A DNA stretch of 64,000 bases, from positions 62,001 to 126,000 of the forward strand of contig JAEZLR010000001.1 of NCBI GenBank assembly GCA_023415205.1. The letters run 5' to 3'. Source of the DNA: Bacillota bacterium. GTDB taxonomy: Bacteria; Bacillota; Clostridia; DSM-8532. Shown piece by piece: positions 61,647 through 64,000 of the stretch. The first letter of the stretch is position 1; the number at the start of each line of letters is the position of its first letter. The notes beneath the pieces are model-generated. The model was not told where the DNA came from and made no database searches. It saw only the letters and a program-made list of their open reading frames with translations. Made by a program: the position numbers and the translations under genes.

Positions 61647-62144
61647 TTAGTACTTGAACACCTTTCTAGGAGCAAAGGTATAGAAAATATCAATCATGGT
61701 CTGGGTGGGCTCAAAAAGGATGACGGTAGGTGCTCCCTGCTTGGTATAAATAAACCATACGTCGGCATTTTCCTTATGTGAGGAGTAGTCCTTGACGTTC
61801 TTACAGGCTTTGATTTCGCTGGTATACTTATCGCTCTTGACTCGCGCCACCGTTTCAAATTCCTTACAACTAGCTGTAAATACGCGCTTGCGCTTCTTCT
61901 GGTTGATAATCATATCAATATCCAGATCACTGCTGGTCACAATATATTCGTACTCAATGTTCTGCTTGGTAATCACCATATAAGCCAGATAGAAAACACC
62001 AGCCACCAAAATAGGGGAAAATGTGGGGATAAAAAGAAACAGGGCTATGCTGGCAACTATCGCCACAATAAGAATGCCTGCGGCGATGGCTATACTTAAC
62101 CCGCTCTTGCGTCTCTTGACTATTTTCTCTACAAACATATCCAT
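61647..62144 (-). CDS. Small membrane protein, DUF6106-like
   Basis: Protein of 165 aa that begins 'MDMFVEKIVKRRKSG', then has two adjacent membrane segments ('IAAGILIVAIVASIALFLF' and 'ILVAGVFYLAYMVI') and a cytoplasmic beta-rich domain resembling a PH-like fold ('YEYIVTSSDLDIDMI'). It resembles the DUF6106 group of Clostridia; assignment is from memory of the N-terminal pattern. GAGGTG precedes the ATG. Function is unknown. Confidence 0.65.
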   Translation of the reverse strand: MDMFVEKIVKRRKSGLSIAIAAGILIVAIVASIALFLFIPTFSPILVAGVFYLAYMVITKQNIEYEYIVTSSDLDIDMIINQKKRKRVFTASCKEFETVARVKSDKYTSEIKACKNVKDYSSHKENADVWFIYTKQGAPTVILFEPTQTMIDIFYTFAPRKVFKY

Positions 62145-62241
62145 GGGGATATTTCACCTCTTCTTGAGTATGATTGTAACACATTTTTACCGATTGTGGC
62201 AACTTGCTTTTGTAAAGAGGCTTTCCCCTTTTTGATTATGG

Positions 62242-63036
62242 CTAAAGACCCAAAAAAAACACCTCATTGATCTTGTCGGAGGACGTACAGGTCTGCATGG
62301 CCTTAATAATCTGCTGCTCGGTAATTTGCCCAATAATTTCCATATCCTTATCCAGAACATAAAGAATGTGAAACCGATCATAATCCAGCTTTTGTATCAC
62401 ATCCCCCAAGGTGCATTCATCCATGACGACCAAGTGCCGGGCCGAGTACACTCCTTTACTGATGATCCTTTGCTTTCGATTAATGAGATTTTCAAGCTTC
62501 ATAATACTCACCGTCTCTTCAAGAAGTCTGGTTCCAGGAAGCATAACCACTGCTATCAAGAGGCTTGGATTGCCAAGGAAGAAGATCTGTAGCAACCCCG
62601 TAATCACAAGACCCATTTTAGTCATTAGCGAAAGCCGCTTAATGAGCCGGAAGGTGACGTTACTGCCTGCCAGCTTATAGAATAAAATAATAAAAAGCTG
62701 CCCTCCATCCAACGGATACATGGGCAATAGGTTAAAAAGGCCTATGGCCAGATTAGCCTCAAAAAGGTCCTGGGCGAAGCCCCCGCCAAAATAAAAAAAC
62801 AGGGCCATCAGAAAGTTGCCCATTGGGCCTGCAAGATAAATGGCCATTTGTTTTTTAAAGCTTTTTAAGGTTCCTTTTAACCTTGCCCTGACCCCTATGG
62901 GCGAGGGTCTGAAAGAAAAAAGCGCCACCCCAAATAGACGTGCCGCCAGGGCGTGAAATAATTCATGCAAAAGAACGGCCAGAATACATGCGACAATAAT
63001 CCTAATCAGGGAGATCCCCCCAAAAGGCGGGAGCAT
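62242..63036 (-). CDS. spoIVFB: M50 family intramembrane metalloprotease, SpoIVFB-like
   Basis: Site-2-type protease of 264 aa. The zinc motif 'HELFH' (H24, E25, H28) and the distal ligand D110 in 'LPMYPLDGGQ' lie in membrane segments. A C-terminal CBS-like domain ('DRFHILYVLDKDMEIIGQIT') could sense ATP. SpoIVFB cuts pro-sigma-K in the mother cell during sporulation. The start at 63036 lacks a strong binding site and overlaps the upstream gene by 31 bases, so a slightly later start is possible. The overlapping gene occupies the spoIVFA position. Confidence 0.85.
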   Translation of the reverse strand: MLPPFGGISLIRIIVACILAVLLHELFHALAARLFGVALFSFRPSPIGVRARLKGTLKSFKKQMAIYLAGPMGNFLMALFFYFGGGFAQDLFEANLAIGLFNLLPMYPLDGGQLFIILFYKLAGSNVTFRLIKRLSLMTKMGLVITGLLQIFFLGNPSLLIAVVMLPGTRLLEETVSIMKLENLINRKQRIISKGVYSARHLVVMDECTLGDVIQKLDYDRFHILYVLDKDMEIIGQITEQQIIKAMQTCTSSDKINEVFFLGL

Positions 63037-63665
63037 TCTTTAATAATGTTCTCAACGCCAGTAAAGAGGTTCTGGGGATCCATATGGGTGTCCACCACAT
63101 GCTTCTTTACAAAGGCCAGCACCTCTGACAGATCCCCGTTTTGCTGCATCAGGACAACAATGCCCAGAATAGCAAAACAAGCCAATGCCTGTTTAATTAT
63201 TTTAATAGCCAGCACCGTCGTCCGGTTATCAGCTATTTCTGCTGTGTTTCCCGACGCATGGGTGGATCGGTAGCTGCTTATTCCGTTCTGGGAACCGCTT
63301 CTGTGATCATTGCCGTATAGTTTTTTGTAAAGCCCCCCATCGATACGCTTGAGCGCTTGAGTGCTTCTAGTTCTGTCGTATGACCCTGAACTGGCCCAGG
63401 ATTTCTCAAAGCCGCGATCATAGGAGGAAAAGCCCCCATAGCTTTGGGCAAATCCTTCCGAAGGTCCCGTCCGAGTTCCAACCTCCTCGGAGTTTGACTT
63501 TTCACTGAAAAATCCAACATCTTCCCCATAGATTCTCTCTGTCTGATCGGTGGTCTCCTTTTTTTCTATAAGTGGGTTGTTGTTCGCCTCTGAGGGGTTA
63601 CCCACCCGACGCCGTTGGATATAGCTTTTATATTTCTCAAAGTTCTCAGCCTCCGCAACTCCCAT
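63006..63665 (-). CDS. Single-pass membrane protein in the SpoIVFA position
   Basis: Protein of about 219 aa, encoded immediately upstream of the SpoIVFB-like protease and overlapping it. A long, polar, Ser/Gly/Tyr-rich N-terminal half with no clear fold precedes one membrane segment ('ACFAILGIVVLMQ') and about 45 extracytoplasmic residues. Classical SpoIVFA has a C-terminal LytM/M23 domain, which is absent here. Start 63665 has GGGGATG upstream; 63704 is an alternative without one. Position suggests it anchors or inhibits the protease, but homology to SpoIVFA is not evident. Confidence 0.65.
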   Translation of the reverse strand: MGVAEAENFEKYKSYIQRRRVGNPSEANNNPLIEKKETTDQTERIYGEDVGFFSEKSNSEEVGTRTGPSEGFAQSYGGFSSYDRGFEKSWASSGSYDRTRSTQALKRIDGGLYKKLYGNDHRSGSQNGISSYRSTHASGNTAEIADNRTTVLAIKIIKQALACFAILGIVVLMQQNGDLSEVLAFVKKHVVDTHMDPQNLFTGVENIIKECSRLLGGSP

Positions 63666-63771
63666 TCTTCCATCATCCCCGTATTCAATCCTCTGATGAA
63701 TCATATGAGAGGCACAAGGGGGGATATGCCATGGATATTTCTTCCTTACTCACCCTTCTCTGCAAATTAAA

Positions 63772-63807
63772 AGCAGCCCTTCCTGCCGAAAGGCAAGAAA
63801 GGCTGCT
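63772..63807 (-). terminator. Terminator after mgsA
   Basis: AGCAGCC (63772-63778) pairs with GGCTGCT (63801-63807), and an inner TGCC-GAAA-GGCA stem extends it. On the minus strand TTTTAATTT follows. Confidence 0.8.
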
Positions 63808-63822
63808 AAAATTCCCTTAACT

Positions 63823-64000
63823 TTAAAACTTTTTGGTCAAGAGCTCACGCCATGCAAAATCCCCACGTTGGAGACCATTGATAAGAATCTCGGCGGTAGC
63901 CAGATTGGAGGCAATAGGAATATTATTCTGATCGCATAAAGACCACAGCTCAACAAGGCCACTTCCGTCCATTTCCTCCGGATCAGCAAAATATATCACC
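63823..64000 (-). CDS. mgsA: Methylglyoxal synthase, C-terminal part (5' end outside window)
   Basis: The last 58 codons of a minus-strand gene end with TAA at 63823-63825. The sequence 'NNIPIASNLATAEILINGL' followed by 'RGDFAWREL' matches the C-terminus of methylglyoxal synthase, which converts dihydroxyacetone phosphate to methylglyoxal and phosphate. The catalytic part lies beyond the window edge. A strong terminator follows the stop codon. Confidence 0.88.
   Translation of the reverse strand, partial: VIYFADPEEMDGSGLVELWSLCDQNNIPIASNLATAEILINGLQRGDFAWRELLTKKF

Noticed and set aside
63572..63820. 82-codon plus-strand frame near the window end
   Set aside because: It overlaps the minus-strand membrane protein gene and runs through the mgsA terminator.

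Overview
The window reads as chromosomal DNA of an endospore-forming anaerobe of the Bacillota, most likely class Clostridia. The sporulation and germination genes (a SpoIVFB-type protease, SleB with YpeB), the DnaD/DnaI-type helicase loading genes, strong AGGAGG-like ribosome binding sites and sigma-A promoters (TTGACA-N17-TATAAT) point to a low-to-moderate GC Gram-positive. The membrane-bound Ech [NiFe] hydrogenase points to ferredoxin-based fermentation with H2 evolution. Genus cannot be fixed from the sequence alone. No phage, insertion sequence or CRISPR array was seen.

Layout. 1-8.5 kb: end of an O-antigen ligase-type membrane protein, an M24 peptidase, a GNAT acetyltransferase fused to an Rnk/GreA-like domain, an OGG1-type DNA glycosylase, then a FapA (DUF342) protein followed by a multi-GAF protein. 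8.6-19.5 kb: one long minus-strand operon, echABCDEF followed by hypABFCDE, which encodes the hydrogenase and its Ni-Fe(CN)2CO cofactor assembly machinery. hypD carries a one-base frameshift exactly in its conserved PGCPVC motif. 19.5-22.4 kb: DUF951, STAS, DUF711 and ACT proteins, interrupted by an unusual 400-bp patch of direct and inverted repeats.

22.8-36.2 kb: a catabolic locus. A GntR/FCD regulator faces a long minus-strand operon made of a branched-chain-amino-acid-type ABC transporter (livKHMGF-like), a hydroxypyruvate-reductase-like dehydrogenase, a TIM-barrel isomerase, two zinc alcohol dehydrogenases, a split transketolase and a glycerate kinase. The combination suggests that an imported polyhydroxy compound is oxidised, isomerised and split, with C3 carbon leaving through hydroxypyruvate and glycerate to 2-phosphoglycerate. 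The substrate is unknown, and this is the best candidate for an undescribed system.

36.3-50.2 kb: a small secreted DUF2680 protein, a YfbR-like nucleotidase, murA, two giant tandem secreted fibronectin-III-like proteins (about 1.3 and 1.7 thousand residues) and two tandem zinc-type L-asparaginase paralogues. 50.4-64 kb: dnaD-dnaI, ypeB/sleB, the yhaN/yhaO nuclease pair, acpS, tRNA-Arg(CCG), a membrane protein, a GH18 protein with a surface stalk, a small membrane protein, a spoIVFB-like protease with an atypical partner in the spoIVFA position, and the 3' end of mgsA running off the window.

Where several starts were possible I chose the one with the best ribosome binding site and family fit; such choices are stated in each entry.
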